Below are positions 47,892 to 56,600 of a DNA stretch of 64,000 nt, in pieces. Each line of letters begins with the position of its first letter. Within the stretch, counting starts at the first letter, position 1. The DNA lies in contig NZ_FNUY01000002.1 of NCBI RefSeq assembly GCF_900108245.1, positions 186,001-250,000 of the forward strand, read 5' to 3'. Made by a program: the position numbers and the translations under genes. Below the pieces are notes generated by a model. That model saw only the letters and a list, made by a program, of their open reading frames with translations. It was not told the origin of the DNA and did not search any database. This DNA is from Allobosea lathyri (GTDB lineage: Bacteria; Pseudomonadota; Alphaproteobacteria; Rhizobiales; Beijerinckiaceae).

Positions 47892-48602
47892 CTATGCCGG
47901 CAGGACGACCACCTTCGTCTTGACCGGCGTCTGCGAGTACAGGTGGATCATGTCCTGGCTGAGCAGCCCGACGCAGCCGCTGGTGATGCCCGAGCCGATC
48001 GTCTCGGGATCGCTGGAGGCGTAGATCGTGTAGAGCGTGTAGGCGCCGTTCTGATAGAGATGGAGCGTGCGGGCGCCTAGCGGGTTGTCGAGGCCGCCCG
48101 GCATGCCGCGGGCGTATTTGGCCGCCTCGGGCTGACGCTTGATCATCTCCTTGGGCGGTGTCCAGGTCGGCCATTCGGACTTGCGCCCGACATAGGCGTC
48201 GCCGTTCCAACGGAAGCCGTCGCGGCCGACATTGGCACCGTAGCGGGTGGCGTTTCCGTCGCCCTCGACGCGGTAGACGTAGTAATTGCCGGGATCGACG
48301 ATAATCGTACCGGGCGCTTCCTTGGTCTCATAGCGAACAGTCCGGCGGAAATATTTCGGATCGACCTTGCTTATGTCGGCTGCCGGGATCGGGAATTTCT
48401 CCTCGGGCACCGGCCCGTAGAGCTTCGCCGCTTCGGCGAGGCTCATGCCGTCGGATGTCGCGCAACCGCCGAGCCCCAGCGCACCGAGACCCACAGCCGA
48501 GCCGGCCAGAAACGACCGGCGGTTGAGAAGCCCCGCCCGGCGTCCGAGCAGGTTGGTCTCGTCCACCTGGCGGGCATCGGCATTTCTACCATCTATGATC
48601 AT
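47892..48602 (-). CDS. L,D-transpeptidase (YkuD), Tat/lipoprotein signal, atypical active site
   Basis: This protein has about 236 residues from ATG 48602 (an in-frame ATG 18 codons upstream is possible). NRRSFLAGSAVGLG with lipobox LGGC (Cys47) suggests Tat export and lipidation. A YkuD domain spans about 95-236 with the catalytic Cys in TSGCVGLL (Cys210). The usual HGT upstream of the Cys reads YAS (Tyr194) and the Arg after SGC[IV] is Gly. It may cross-link peptidoglycan or attach lipoproteins, but the altered catalytic residues are notable. Confidence 0.82.
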   Translation of the reverse strand: MIIDGRNADARQVDETNLLGRRAGLLNRRSFLAGSAVGLGALGLGGCATSDGMSLAEAAKLYGPVPEEKFPIPAADISKVDPKYFRRTVRYETKEAPGTIIVDPGNYYVYRVEGDGNATRYGANVGRDGFRWNGDAYVGRKSEWPTWTPPKEMIKRQPEAAKYARGMPGGLDNPLGARTLHLYQNGAYTLYTIYASSDPETIGSGITSGCVGLLSQDMIHLYSQTPVKTKVVVLPA

Positions 48603-48729
48603 GATTCTGGGCTTCCCATGTCCTGCTGCCCGACGAGATAACACCCCGGCATACACCCGTTGAACGTCTTGCTGAGCGGAGATTGCCGGGACACGGCGCG
48701 ACTGGCAAGCTCGGGTCTTTGTTGCTGGG

Positions 48730-48819
48730 GCCGTCTCGGCTGGGCTTATGCTTTGGCCGAGACGGTGATTTGCGGAAATCGAAGCTCAAAAGCGGTTCGC
48801 TTTGCCTCGCTCTTCAGCA
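48730..48819. repeat. Direct repeat copy A (left border of accessory island)
   Basis: This 90-base sequence recurs at 53507-53596 with roughly 80% identity by eye. It opens with an inverted repeat CCGTCTCGGC...GCCGAGACGG and continues with a conserved tail containing TCGAAGCTCAAAA and ending TTCAGCAG. It lies between the L,D-transpeptidase start and the TniQ-like gene. It may be a recurrent genomic repeat or a border of the acquired segment. Confidence 0.8.
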
Positions 48820-48985
48820 GAGCAGCAGTGTGATCAGGGGCGTAGTTCGCCGCGCGAATCGCCATAAGCCATTGAAATGTCTGTCAAGCGATTCGCGATC
48901 CGAAAACTGGATTGCCATTATTTGAATCAAAGTTGCTCCGCAGACCCCGGGTTGGCGCTCGAAGCGGCTTGCCAGTGCGCGTAAA

Positions 48986-49017
48986 AAAAGCCCGACGTGA
49001 CAGGTTGTCGGGCTTTT
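48986..49017. terminator. Bidirectional intrinsic terminator
   Basis: AAAAGCCCGAC (48986-48996) pairs with GTCGGGCTTTT (49007-49017) around a 10-base loop. Preceded by an A-run and followed by a T-run, it can terminate in both directions. It lies just after the stop of the TniQ-like gene (minus strand). Confidence 0.88.
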
Positions 49018-49041
49018 CTTCGATGCTGAACGAGTTGCCGC

Positions 49042-50139
49042 TTACAAATCGCTCGGTATATCCGCCCGTCGATAGAATGTAGCCGGGATCGTTGGCTTTC
49101 CCATTGCGGGTTCGATGCCGCGTGCGGTCATTTCCTTTTTGAATCGAATGAAATGCATACGCTTTTCAGCCGCTAGCTCATTGAGTGAGCCGTACTTTTC
49201 ACGAAAGGCAGCTAGGTCTTGGGATTGAACAGCGGTGTAGGGGCACCGGTTCATTGGGCTGATTGCTCGTTCGGATGGTAAGATCCCCGACCGGATCAAT
49301 GACTCAACGACAGCGAACGTCGTCTTTAGGGACGACTGCACAACGTACAGTGGAAGCCAATTGCCGTGCTCGCCTCGAACTAATTTTCGGACTTCGCCTA
49401 CATCGACGAGAACGGACATATATCCGGTCTCACCAGCAATCCGGCCAACCCACTTCAAATCGCCGTTCAGGATTGCCCGTACGATTTCTGCAGCCGAGCA
49501 GTTCGAGCTCTTCGAGGCCTCAGGAATCCGACAGATCGGCTTCGCATGGCCCGTCACGATTTCCGCTCTAGCCGTCAGGAGGGCAAGAAACGCGTCGAGC
49601 TCGCGGGTATCATAGGCAGCATCTCTGAGTCCTTCCGATCCGGGGTTGGCAAATGGCCGGATCAGGCCCTCGCTTGCGAGCAATTTTGTATGGACGCGGC
49701 CAGCATTAAGGTAGGTCTCGGCTTCTCGGCCGCTGATTGCATGCTTGGCCTTCAGAAGGATCTCCTCCGCGTCGGGTGCTGAAAAAAGGACCCGATCGTC
49801 GGACAGACCACCATGATCCGGTCGGATCGTTCCAGAGACGGCGAGAATGCGCCGAAGTCGCTTCGGGTGAAGACGTGTTTCAAGTGCGGCCGTCCGGATC
49901 GAATGAAGCCGTCGGCGTTCGACGATTTGGCGGCCATACAGTCGGTCCTCCGGGCTCACAGGGGCGCTTTCTCCAACCATGTCCACGACAATTTCGCGCA
50001 GAGGATCCAGTCCCGGCGCGTTGGTGTCGGCAAGCCAAGTATGAAGGCGTCCGAACCAAGCCTGTGGGCCGCTCGGATCAGTGCGACTTTCAGGGTATGT
50101 CGACCTCAGTTGATCCAGGCATGCGCGGATCGCCGGCGA
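49042..50139 (-). pseudogene. TniQ-like transposition protein, 5'-truncated
   Basis: An open frame of about 365 codons has no good start; a GTG at 49986 would give 314 residues, but similarity to TniQ-like proteins appears to continue upstream (PQAWFGRLHTWLADTNAPGLDP). The visible part has several HTH-like repeats (LHPKRLRRILAVSG, NCSAAEIVRAILNG) and ends ATFYRR as in rhizobial TniQ C-termini. The N-terminal Zn-binding TniQ domain is missing, and the frame is broken at 50140 where a small ORF of another kind begins. No tniA/tniB is visible. Family assignment is from recall of conserved segments. Confidence 0.6.
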
Positions 50140-50257
50140 TCATCCAGTCCTCGAGGATCACGGCGTCCCGAAGTTCCGCAACGGATGGCATCCAGCCTTC
50201 TTCGAGCCGCCGTAGATCCGCAGCGGCGGCGGTAATCTTCTGCACCAGTTCCCGCAT
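50090..50257 (-). CDS. Small protein of unknown function (55 aa), possibly truncated
   Basis: A strong GGGAGGATG ribosome site precedes the ATG at 50257. The protein (starting MRELVQKITAAAADLRRLEEG and continuing ILEDWMIAGDP) resembles the N-terminal half of small Rhizobiales proteins often found near transposition genes, perhaps DUF6634, but the C-terminus looks replaced at the junction with the TniQ-like frame. It is divergent from the CD-NTase operon. Confidence 0.5.
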   Translation of the reverse strand: MRELVQKITAAAADLRRLEEGWMPSVAELRDAVILEDWMIAGDPRMPGSTEVDIP

Positions 50258-50323
50258 GGATCATCCTCCCAATGCGTTGCGAGTAAGCAGCCGGCCTCGC
50301 CAGCTGCTTCGGCGTTGCAGTGA

Positions 50324-50473
50324 CGTGGAAGCGACGCTCAGGTCAGCGCGTGCTGGCGGTACGAGCAAGCGGAAGGCCGGTATAAATCGCTCGGGGAATG
50401 GCTTCATCGCGATCGATCAACGGTCCGCGACTATGGCCCTCAGGTTTACGTCCAGGGATCCTTCCGGCTCGGT
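50324..50473 (+). other. Upstream in-frame extension of the CD-NTase gene without a start codon
   Basis: From 50324 to 50473 the frame of the nucleotidyltransferase stays open and reads YEQAEGRYKSLGEWLHRD and then QVYVQGSFRLG, the conserved N-terminal helix and GS motif of CD-NTases. It contains no ATG, GTG or TTG and is closed upstream by TGA at 50321. Either a frameshift near 50340-50360 separates it from a start in another frame (ATG 50256), or the true 5' end was lost. Confidence 0.7.
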
Positions 50474-51493
50474 ATGGCCATCAAGCCGGCGAGCGATCAG
50501 GAAGAGTATGACATTGATGCGGTGTGCGAGTTTCGGCAGCTCAACAAGCTCAGTTGCACGCAAGAGCAGCTCAAGATCGCGTTAGGCGCCGAGGTCGACG
50601 CGTATCGCCAAGCTCACGGTATGCTGAAGCCCATGAGGGAACGGCGCCGCTGCTGGACGCTCGATTATGCCGATGGTGCTCAATTCCACATGGACGTCAT
50701 GCCAGCCGTGCCGAACGCCCAAGGGCTTCGCGAGCTGCTGGAGCGGCACCATCTGGACACCCGCTTTGCCGCGACCGGCATCGCGATCACGGATAACGAG
50801 GCGATCAACTATCGAGCGAAGAGCGAGCATTGGCATCGCTCGAACCCCAAAGGCTACCACCAGTGGTTCGTCAGCCGCATGAAGGTCATCTTCGAACGCC
50901 GGCGGATGCAGCTGAAGGAGCGCATGCGCGTCACCGCATCGGTGGAAACGATTCCCGACTACAAGGTGAAGACGCCGCTTCAGCAAGCGATCATGATCCT
51001 CAAGCGCCATCGGGATCTACGCTTCGCGGATCGTCCCGATGAGCGCCCGATCTCGATCATCCTGACGACTCTTGCGGCGCACGCCTACAACGGCGCGGAA
51101 ACCATCGGCCAGGCGCTGCTCTCCATCCTCAGTGGAATGGACCGGTACATCGAAATGCGCGATGGCGTGCCTTGGGTCGCGAACCCGACTGATCCATGGG
51201 AGAACTTCGCGGACAGGTGGCGCACCCACCCGGAACGCGCCAGGGCGTTCCGGGAATGGCTGGAACTGGCACGTGCCGATTTCACCTATTTGGCGACGCT
51301 GCATTCTCGACAGTCAATCACTGAGAGCATTGCCCCCCGGATCGGGCGCCCATTGGCCGAACGCGCCCAGAAGCGCAGGGTCGCGGCGCCCTCCAGCCTG
51401 TTGCGGTCGTCTACGTCGGCGCCTGCCGTCATTAGCTCCCTGGCGTTCCCAAGCGAGCCTCGGGTGCCGACGAAACCCCGAGGTTTCGCGTGA
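50474..51493 (+). CDS. CD-NTase-like nucleotidyltransferase (SMODS), CBASS-type; 5' end uncertain
   Basis: The first in-frame ATG gives 339 residues with the catalytic metal-binding Asp13 and Asp15 (EEYDIDAV) and third Asp74 (FHMDVMP). The GS motif that completes the nucleotide site lies upstream of this ATG (GSFRLG at 50456-50473), so this start would yield an incomplete enzyme. A helical C-terminal domain follows (FRLNLT-like region HAYNGAETIGQALL). The Ser/Pro-rich tail ends GFA. CD-NTases make cyclic oligonucleotides upon phage infection. The stop overlaps the E2-like gene (GTGA). Confidence 0.8.
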   Translation: MAIKPASDQEEYDIDAVCEFRQLNKLSCTQEQLKIALGAEVDAYRQAHGMLKPMRERRRCWTLDYADGAQFHMDVMPAVPNAQGLRELLERHHLDTRFAATGIAITDNEAINYRAKSEHWHRSNPKGYHQWFVSRMKVIFERRRMQLKERMRVTASVETIPDYKVKTPLQQAIMILKRHRDLRFADRPDERPISIILTTLAAHAYNGAETIGQALLSILSGMDRYIEMRDGVPWVANPTDPWENFADRWRTHPERARAFREWLELARADFTYLATLHSRQSITESIAPRIGRPLAERAQKRRVAAPSSLLRSSTSAPAVISSLAFPSEPRVPTKPRGFA

Positions 51494-52002
51494 CGTGGTG
51501 GGCCCTCCAGCCCAGCAGGGCCCTGTCGGAGAAGATGGGGCTCGCCGAGCTCGCGGAGGAGCACGCCTGGTTAGAGGATCTGACTTGGCGGTTCGGCGCC
51601 AACCTCGAACTCACTGTCGACTTCAAGATTGTCCATGCCGGCGAGATATTTCCCCTCACCCTTTCGTTCCCTGCCTATTTTCCTGACGTTCCCCCGCTCG
51701 TCACGCCGTCGGACGGCAAGCGGATTTCTGGGCACCAGTACACCGCCGGCGGCGAGCTTTGCCTCGAATTTCGGGCAGACAATTGGGACACATCGTTCAC
51801 GGGCAGGATGATGGTCGAGAGCGCCCATCGTCTTATCAGTGGCGAGCGTGACCCGACAAAACCGGAGCCTCTGCCATCTGCCCACGCCTACGATCTCGGC
51901 CGTGATCTTCGTGGCACCACGCTGAGGTTCCTATGCACGCCAAATCTGTTTGTGCGACTTAATGAGCTATGCGCGCGTCCTAATGGAAGAGATGCTCCAT
52001 GA
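51490..52002 (+). CDS. Stand-alone prokaryotic E2 (ubiquitin-conjugating-like) protein
   Basis: This 170-residue protein has a UBC-like core: a Pro-rich strand YFPDVPPLVTP (residues 63-73), His82 and the active-site Cys91 in GGELCLEFRADNW, then a C-terminal helix. GTG start, 4-base overlap with the CD-NTase stop. No E1 or JAB protease is next to it. In short type II CBASS a lone E2 modifies the CD-NTase C-terminus; that role fits here but is inferred. No signal peptide. Confidence 0.8.
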   Translation: MTWWALQPSRALSEKMGLAELAEEHAWLEDLTWRFGANLELTVDFKIVHAGEIFPLTLSFPAYFPDVPPLVTPSDGKRISGHQYTAGGELCLEFRADNWDTSFTGRMMVESAHRLISGERDPTKPEPLPSAHAYDLGRDLRGTTLRFLCTPNLFVRLNELCARPNGRDAP

Positions 52003-53093
52003 CCTCGTTTGATCGCGAACCGCTCCACCTGACAAACGCACACTGGTACGAAGACCGCTTGTCGGTCGCGGCCGACATCCCGTCGCTCCATGACGTGGGC
52101 GAAGGCGGCACCTACATCGACCGCCAGTTTGGCAATGCGTGGAGCTGGACACCGGCTCCCGGAGCTGCACTCTACGGCCGAACCCAGGCTGTACCGCGCG
52201 GGCCCTTCGACGACGGAGAGGCCGTTCTTCGAGTTCCGTTCCGACGCATACCAGTCATTGATCTGCACTCTGTAGACGAAGTGCTCGCATTCGGTAGCGG
52301 GAATGCATCCAAGGACCCCAGCGTAATCGGAATGTGGCGCGGGCAATCGCGGCATTGGACTCTAAAGCGAGAATCAGTCGATAAATTGCGCCTATACGGA
52401 GATCTTGAGGCTGACGAGCCGTCATTGCTGCCATCTGCAGCGCGAAAAGATATATACTTCCCGTCTATGTTTGAGACATGGTCAGGACTAATTGATATAT
52501 ACGTTGATGAACACCTGAAAGATCTAGCAGTTTTTGATGCTTCGCAATCGGAGAGCCGCCGTCAACAGGCTGCGTCCTTCCGCGCTAGCTACAATTATCG
52601 CGGTTGGGGACTCGCCACGGCCCAGCATTACGGGCTTCCGAGCGTTGGCCTCGACCTTACATCTGACATCATGGTGGCCCTGTATTTTGCACTCCATCGG
52701 TTCGAGACCAATCCAAGCACCGGAGCGATGTCGGTCAGACGTGCGACTGATGAAGACGACCCAATCATCTATGGGTTAGGCGTGTTCGAAAACGATCTTC
52801 TTGAGGACGAAAAGCTCGCCCCCGCCTGGTTGAATTGCGCAAGGCCAAAAGCGCAAAAGGCGTTCTTCTTTGGGTCCGCCTGGGGCGACTCCGTCAATCG
52901 AGCGGCGGACCGTGTGTATGTGGCGGCGCGGCTGAGAGGTCATGCTAGTTGGACTTCTCCTCTCAATACGGAGGCGATTTTTCCATCAGCCTCCGACGAC
53001 GCTTTCCTGGCCTTTCTCCTCCGGTCGCGAGAAAGGTTCGCTTCTACCGCGGTCGTAGATCTTTTGAAGTGGGTCTACTTCGCTGCCGGCTAG
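51999..53093 (+). CDS. FRG-domain protein, candidate effector of the CD-NTase/E2 operon
   Basis: This 364-residue protein has the FRG hallmarks: WRGQSRHW (about residue 109), EPSLLPSA, and AQHYGLPSVGLDLTSDIMVALYFALHRF (about 210-237). The ATG overlaps the E2 stop by 4 bases. The middle third (about 52470-52560) is clearly more AT-rich than surrounding genes, a sign of horizontal origin. FRG domains occur near defence and toxin genes; their biochemical activity is not established to my knowledge. Being third in a CBASS-like operon suggests an effector role. Confidence 0.82.
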   Translation: MTSFDREPLHLTNAHWYEDRLSVAADIPSLHDVGEGGTYIDRQFGNAWSWTPAPGAALYGRTQAVPRGPFDDGEAVLRVPFRRIPVIDLHSVDEVLAFGSGNASKDPSVIGMWRGQSRHWTLKRESVDKLRLYGDLEADEPSLLPSAARKDIYFPSMFETWSGLIDIYVDEHLKDLAVFDASQSESRRQQAASFRASYNYRGWGLATAQHYGLPSVGLDLTSDIMVALYFALHRFETNPSTGAMSVRRATDEDDPIIYGLGVFENDLLEDEKLAPAWLNCARPKAQKAFFFGSAWGDSVNRAADRVYVAARLRGHASWTSPLNTEAIFPSASDDAFLAFLLRSRERFASTAVVDLLKWVYFAAG

Positions 53094-53191
53094 AAGTCTC
53101 ACGATGGATGAGTTGCCTCATGCCATGCGCGGAAACCACGGCACAGAGGCAATTTGAGCTGGCCTCGCAATCCGGGGGAACATGTCCAGGC

Positions 53192-53374
53192 TCAGCCCCG
53201 CATGGAGCCTTTTTGGCGATCTGAAGAAGGATTCATCCAGCAATCCTTGGCGTGCGATCTACGGTCTGACAATATGGTGTAGCGAGTGTCAGGCACCTCA
53301 AGTTCGTCGGCGAGATCCTGGAGATACTCCTCGGCCTCTTTGGTCAAATGCCAGCCAAAAGTCGGAACGTTCAT
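53192..53374 (-). pseudogene. Apparent N-terminal relic of a second CD-NTase-like gene
   Basis: This 60-codon frame starts after AGAGGGTAG with MNVPTFGWHLTKEAEEYL, then LADELEVPDTRY, a W-containing segment and KGSMRG followed by a stop. The order (helix with VPxxRY, a later RS...W, then a GS motif) matches the N-terminus of CD-NTases, but about 15-20 residues are missing before GS and the catalytic Asp region is absent. It lies opposite in strand to the active-looking operon. The similarity is by eye. Confidence 0.45.
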
Positions 53375-53506
53375 CGATCTACCCTCTGGTGGCAGGCATA
53401 CGTGCAGGTTGCTGCGGCTTGTCGACGGTTCTAGAAGGACCGTGCGGCCAGATTCACTTTATGTTCGCCTTAGCAGATGGCGGCCTGATTAGGCCGCCTG
53501 CGGAGA

Positions 53507-53596
53507 CCGTCTCGGCTTGGCTGACGCCTTGCCGAGACGGTGATTTTGCGGAAGTCGAAGCTCAAAAACGGGGAACTTCGCCTCTCATTTCAGCAG
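53507..53596. repeat. Direct repeat copy B (right border of accessory island), hairpin after nrdJ
   Basis: Second copy of the 90-base repeat at 48730-48819, same orientation. Its inverted-repeat head (CCGTCTCGGC / GCCGAGACGG) is intact and could serve as transcription terminator for nrdJ, whose stop is 20 bases away. Differences from copy A are scattered substitutions and 1-base indels. Confidence 0.8.
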
Positions 53597-53615
53597 TCGG
53601 AACAGTCGAAAACAA

Positions 53616-56600
53616 CTACGAGCAGCCGGTCGTCGAACCGCACGTGTTGCACTTCAAACATGTCCCGTTCCGGACCAGCGTGAAGTTGCCGCATTCGCCG
53701 CATGAGTCCCCGACATAGCCCTTCATGATCGCTTCGGCGCGGCGCTCGGAGGCGCTGGGCTGGGCTGCAGGCGCCGAGAAGCCGAGCTTGGCCATTTCGG
53801 CCTCACCATAGGCCTCGGGCTCTTCCTTCAGCGCGGTCGCGCCTGCTGTGGCGAAGGCGGTGACGTTGCTGCCGCCGCGCGCCACCGTATCGACGTTGGC
53901 CGGCGTGCCGGCTCCGCCCTGGATGGCGTGGAAGTTCATCGGCTTGCCCCTGCGGAAGCCGGTGGAGGCGAGGGGAGACGAGGTCACCGCTGTCGTTACG
54001 TCGGGCGCCTTGTCCTGGCCGACGCCGCCGCCGATCACGTCATGGCCGATCTCGCTGGGGTCGATATGGGCGAGGTCGTGGCGACCGAGATAGCTGATCG
54101 CGAGCTCCCGGAAGACATAGTCCAGGATCGAGGTCGCGTTCTTGATCGACTGGTTGCCCTGCACGAAGCCCGAGGGCTCGAAGCGCGTGAAGGTGAAGGC
54201 CTCGACATATTCCTCCAGCGGCACGCCATATTGCAGGCCCAAGCTGACCGCGATGGCGAAATTGTTCATCATCGCGCGGAAGGCGGCGCCTTCCTTGTGC
54301 ATGTCGATGAAGATCTCGCCGAGGCGGCCATCGGCATATTCGCCGGTGTGGACATAGACCTTGTGGCCGCCGACAACCGCCTTCTGGATGTAGCCGGTGC
54401 GGCGCGAGGGCATCTTCTCGCGCTCGCGGATGACCTTCTCGACGATGCGCTCGACGATCTTCTCGGCGATCTGCGTCGTACGTGCAGCCATCGGCTGCTG
54501 GTAATGCGCCTCGACTGCATCCTCCTCGTCGTCATCGTCGGAGATGAGCGCCGAGTTCAGCGGCTGCGAGAGCTTCGAGCCGTCGCGATAGAGTGCGTTG
54601 GCCTTCAGCGCCAGCTTCCAGGAGAGCATATAGGCGCTCTTGCAGTCCTCGACCGTGGCGTCGTTGGGCATGTTGATGGTCTTCGAGATCGCGCCCGAGA
54701 TGAAGGGCTGGGCCGCCGCCATCATGCGGATATGGCTCTCGACCGAGAGATAGCGCTTGCCGATGCGGCCGCAGGGGTTGGCGCAGTCGAAGACATTGTA
54801 GTGCTCGGTCTTCAGGTGCGGTGCGCCTTCCAGCGTCATCGCCCCGCAGACATGGACGTTGGCGGCCTCGATCTCGGCCTTCGAAAAGCCGAGGAAAGGC
54901 AGCAGCTCGAAGCTCGGCTCGGCCAGCTTCTCGGCGGGAACCTTCAGCACGTTGACGAGGAAATCTTCGCCAAGCGTCCATTTGTTGAAGACGAACTTGA
55001 TGTCGAAGGCGGCCTTGAGGTCCTTCTCGACCGCATCGATCTTGTCCTGCGGGAAGCCCTTGGCGCGAAGCGAACCATGGTTGACGCCCGGAGCCTGCGC
55101 CATCGAGCCGTGGCCGACGGCGTAGGCCTCGATCTCGGCGATGTCGCTTTCGCGATAGCCAAGCGCACGCAGCGCGTCGGGAACGGCGCGGTTGATGATC
55201 TTCCAGTAGCCGCCGCCGGCGAGCTTCTTGAACTTCACCAGTGCGAAATCGGGCTCGATGCCGGTGGTGTCGCAGTCCATGACGAGGCCGATCGTGCCGG
55301 TCGGCGCGATCACGGTCGCCTGGGCATTGCGGTAGCCATGCTTCTCGCCGAGCGCCAGCGCATTGTCCCAGGCGATGCGGGCGCGCTCGGACATCAGGGT
55401 GCTGGAGCCGCCGAGGCGCGCGAGCGTGCCATGGTCGAGCGGGACCGGCGTGACCTCGAGGCCTTCATAGCCGGTCGCCATGCCATGGGCCGCGACGCGA
55501 TGGTTGCGGATGACGCGCAGCATATGGGCGGCGTTCTTCTTGTAGCCCGGGAAGGGGCCAAGCTCACCAGCCATCTCGGCCGAGGTCGCATAGGAGACGC
55601 CGGTCATGATCGCAGTCAGGGCGCCCGACAGCGCGCGGCCCTCTTCGGAATCATAGCCGAGGCCCATGGTCATCAGCAGGCCGCCGATATTGGCGTAGCC
55701 GAGGCCCAGCGTGCGGTATTCATAGGAGAGTTCGGCGATTTCCTTCGAGGGGAACTGCGCCATCGTCACCGAGATTTCGAGCACGACGGTCCAGAGCCGG
55801 CAGAGATGCTCATAGGCCTCGACATCGAAGCTCTTGGTCTGCCGATCGTAGAACTGCAGCAGGTTGGCCGAGGCCAGGTTGCAGGCGGTGTCGTCGAGGA
55901 ACATGTATTCCGAGCACGGATTGGACGCCCGGATGCGGCCCGAGGCCTTGCAGGTGTGCCAGTCGTTCATCGTGGTGTTGAAGTGCAGGCCGGGATCCGC
56001 GCTCGCCCAGGCGGCGTAGCCGATCTTCTCCCAGAGATCGCGGGCCTTCAGGGTCTTCATGACCTTGCCGGTGGTGCGGCCCGTCAGGTTCCAGTCGCCA
56101 TCGGTCTCGACTGCGCGCAGGAAATCGTCGGTCAGCGAAACCGAGTTGTTCGAGTTCTGACCGGAAACGGTGAGATAGGCCTCCGAATCCCAATCGGTGT
56201 CGTACACATCGAACTGGATGTCCGTGTAGCCCTGCTTGGCGAACTGCATCACGCGCTTGATGTAGTTGTCCGGCACCATCGCCTTGCGGGCGAGCTTGAC
56301 CTCGCGCTTCAGCGCCGGGTTCTTTTCGGGGTCGAAGCAGGCATCGCCCTCGCCCTCGCAATTCACGCAGGCCTTCATCACGGCCTTCATGTGCTTCTGC
56401 ACGACCTTGGAGCCGGTGACGAGAGCGGCGACCTTCTGCTCCTCGCGCACCTTCCAGTCGATATAGGTCTCGATATCGGGGTGATCGACATCGACCACGA
56501 CCATCTTGGCGGCGCGGCGGGTGGTGCCGCCCGATTTGATGGCGCCCGCCGCACGATCGCCGATCTTGAGGAAGGACATCAGGCCCGAGGAGCGCCCGCC

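Noticed and set aside
48683-48925. Small plus-strand frame across repeat copy A
   Set aside because: The equivalent phase is not kept in copy B because of indels, so the repeat is not coding.
50474-51493. Simple annotation of the CD-NTase as complete from ATG 50474
   Set aside because: This start would exclude the GS motif that is conserved in the same frame upstream, so the listed start is provisional.
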